Assembly: GCF_015665295.1 (NCBI RefSeq)
Contig: NZ_JADFAJ010000030.1
Coordinates: forward strand, 1-42,220
Origin: Maricaulis sp.
GTDB taxonomy: Bacteria > Pseudomonadota > Alphaproteobacteria > Caulobacterales > Maricaulaceae
Length of the DNA: 42,220 nt
Reading direction: 5' to 3'
Part shown: positions 41,153 through 42,220 of the stretch, piece after piece
Layout of the letters: each line of letters begins with the position of its first letter
Position numbering within the stretch: the first letter of the stretch is position 1
Notes under the pieces: model-generated
Database searches by the model: none
Seen by the model: only the letters and a program-made list of their open reading frames with translations
What the model was told of the DNA's origin: nothing
Made by a program: the position numbers and the translations under genes

Positions 41153-42220
41153 ATGAAGTATCTCATTCCGGCGCTTGCCGGTCTGGCCCTTGCCGCCTGT
41201 ACGGCCGCAACCAATACCGACACCGGCAGCGAAACCGCTGAAGCGGCCTTCACGCCGGATGTGAGCGCGGTGAATATCGAAGCGCATATCCGCTTTCTCG
41301 CCTCGGACTATCTGGCCGGACGCGATCCGGGCACGGATGGCTATGAAATCGCCGCCAATTATGTGGCGGCCCAGATGCGTCTGCTCGGGCTTGAAGCCGC
41401 AGGTGACAATGGTGGTTATTTCGCCGAAGTGCCGCTGCACGAAGTTCGTCCCGATGCCGACTACAACCAGATGACGCTCGATGGTGAAGTCTTCGAACAT
41501 GGCACCGGCGCCTACATCTCCGCCAATCCCAGCGTTCTGGAAGCGGACGTGACCGGCGAGCTGGTCTTTGTCGGCTATGGCGTCTCGGCGGCCAACCGCG
41601 GCCATGACGACTATGCCGACCTTGATGTCGAAGGGAAGATCGTCGTCGTCATGGGCGGCGTCCCGGAAGACGTCTTCGAGGGTCTGTCCGAAGAACGCGC
41701 TCACCACAATTCCGGCACCACCAAGCGGAATGTCGCCGCCGAGCACGGCGCGATCGGCATGATCTCGCTGACCAGCTGGACACCGGAGCAATTGACCGGT
41801 TTCACCGAAGGCTTCGGATCCCGCCCTGCGGTCCGGCTCACCACTGCGACCGGCCCGTCGGGCTATGACAGCGTGGCCGCCTCGGCCAATGTCACGACCG
41901 AGCTGGGGGCCCGCCTGTTCGAAGGTGCGGAGATGAGCCTGGAAGACGTCCAGGCCGCCATGTCGGCCGAAGAGCCGAGCTATCCGCGCTTTGACCTGCC
42001 GCACACCGTGACGCTGCGTCAGCGCACCCTGTCCGAGCCCTTCGACGCTCCGAATGTGGTCGGCATGATCCGCGGTTCTGACCCCGCCCTTGCCGATGAG
42101 TTCCTGATACTCACGGCCCATCTCGACCACCTTGGCACGATTACCGATCACATGCGCGCCGGAGGCTCCTGCCGCTCGTCCGATGACAGCGACCAGATCT
42201 GCAATGGCGCGGTCGACAAT
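41153..42220 (+). CDS. M28 family peptidase lipoprotein (partial, continues past right edge)
   Basis: A lipoprotein with lipobox LAAC (Cys16). The first 356 codons are in the window and the frame is open at position 42220. The N-terminal IEAHIRFLASDYLAGRDPG and EIAANYVAAQMRLLGLEAAG are the opening of M28 zinc aminopeptidases. A protease-associated domain is inserted (VTGELVFVGYGVSAANRGHD, DLDVEGKIVVVMGGVP). The first zinc ligand occurs in ILTAHLDHLG, and the last codons (ICNGAVDN) lead into the expected NGAxDNASG zinc-binding segment. GGGGGAGG precedes the ATG. It would be anchored in the periplasm and remove N-terminal residues from peptides. Confidence 0.93.
   Translation, partial: MKYLIPALAGLALAACTAATNTDTGSETAEAAFTPDVSAVNIEAHIRFLASDYLAGRDPGTDGYEIAANYVAAQMRLLGLEAAGDNGGYFAEVPLHEVRPDADYNQMTLDGEVFEHGTGAYISANPSVLEADVTGELVFVGYGVSAANRGHDDYADLDVEGKIVVVMGGVPEDVFEGLSEERAHHNSGTTKRNVAAEHGAIGMISLTSWTPEQLTGFTEGFGSRPAVRLTTATGPSGYDSVAASANVTTELGARLFEGAEMSLEDVQAAMSAEEPSYPRFDLPHTVTLRQRTLSEPFDAPNVVGMIRGSDPALADEFLILTAHLDHLGTITDHMRAGGSCRSSDDSDQICNGAVDN

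Noticed and set aside
41093-42151. 352-codon minus-strand frame over the M28 peptidase
   Set aside because: The plus strand encodes a lipoprotein peptidase with recognisable motifs; the minus frame shows none.

Overview
The window is GC-rich chromosomal DNA from an alphaproteobacterium. The best guess is a stalked, dimorphic member of the Caulobacterales near Maricaulis or Hyphomonadaceae. The main evidence is a complete holdfast-attachment cluster hfaA-hfaB-hfaD (curlin-like protein, CsgG-like outer-membrane lipoprotein, repeat adhesin). DUF3126, a TPR-sulfotransferase, a TonB-dependent receptor and GTG/TTG starts with ATGA-type overlaps fit the same group. No phage, integrase, transposase, CRISPR array or plasmid function was seen; the genes are mostly housekeeping and envelope genes.

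Layout. 1-320: minus-strand leader and promoter of an rRNA operon whose 16S gene lies beyond the left edge. 0.6-3.1 kb: CBS-domain protein, then the DUF2157/GDYXXLXY membrane pair. 3.1-6.6 kb: rhomboid protease divergent from hfaABD, closed by a strong terminator. 6.7-8.2 kb: an orphan HicA-like gene followed by a 5'-truncated alginate-export-type barrel gene. 8.3-9.05 kb: a 0.7 kb non-coding repeat whose inverted partner lies at 38.3-39.0 kb. 9.1-12.1 kb: a Gly/Asn-rich exported protein, then PAS, PilZ and GYF-domain proteins. 12.1-13.8 kb: gamma carbonic anhydrase and PhoH with an unusual terminator-bearing leader. 13.8-16.9 kb (minus): an osmoprotectant-type ABC importer set with DUF3126. 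17.0-23.5 kb (minus): tetR, RND adaptor, RND pump, Nudix, cysE, with a palindromic operator before the adaptor gene. 23.6-28.5 kb: nitroreductase, queF, Lrp regulator divergent from alanine dehydrogenase, HAD phosphatase, nitronate monooxygenase. 28.7-32.1 kb: tiny membrane protein, AlkA-like glycosylase, M61-like peptidase divergent from a PepSY protein, tRNA-Leu(TAA). 32.2-38.2 kb: TPR-sulfotransferase, TonB-dependent receptor, VWA lipoprotein. 39.0-42.2 kb: CinA-type protein, SfsA, thioesterase, and an M28 peptidase cut by the right edge.

How the genes work together. HfaA/B/D should anchor the holdfast to the cell. TetR probably controls the adaptor-pump pair. The Lrp regulator probably controls the divergent ald gene. 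The ABC set would import compatible solutes. The less ordinary items are the inverted 0.7 kb repeat pair with a palindromic insertion in one copy only, a GYF protein that appears fused to a Cas2/SinR-like fold, the phoH leader, and the scar between hicA-like and the truncated barrel gene.
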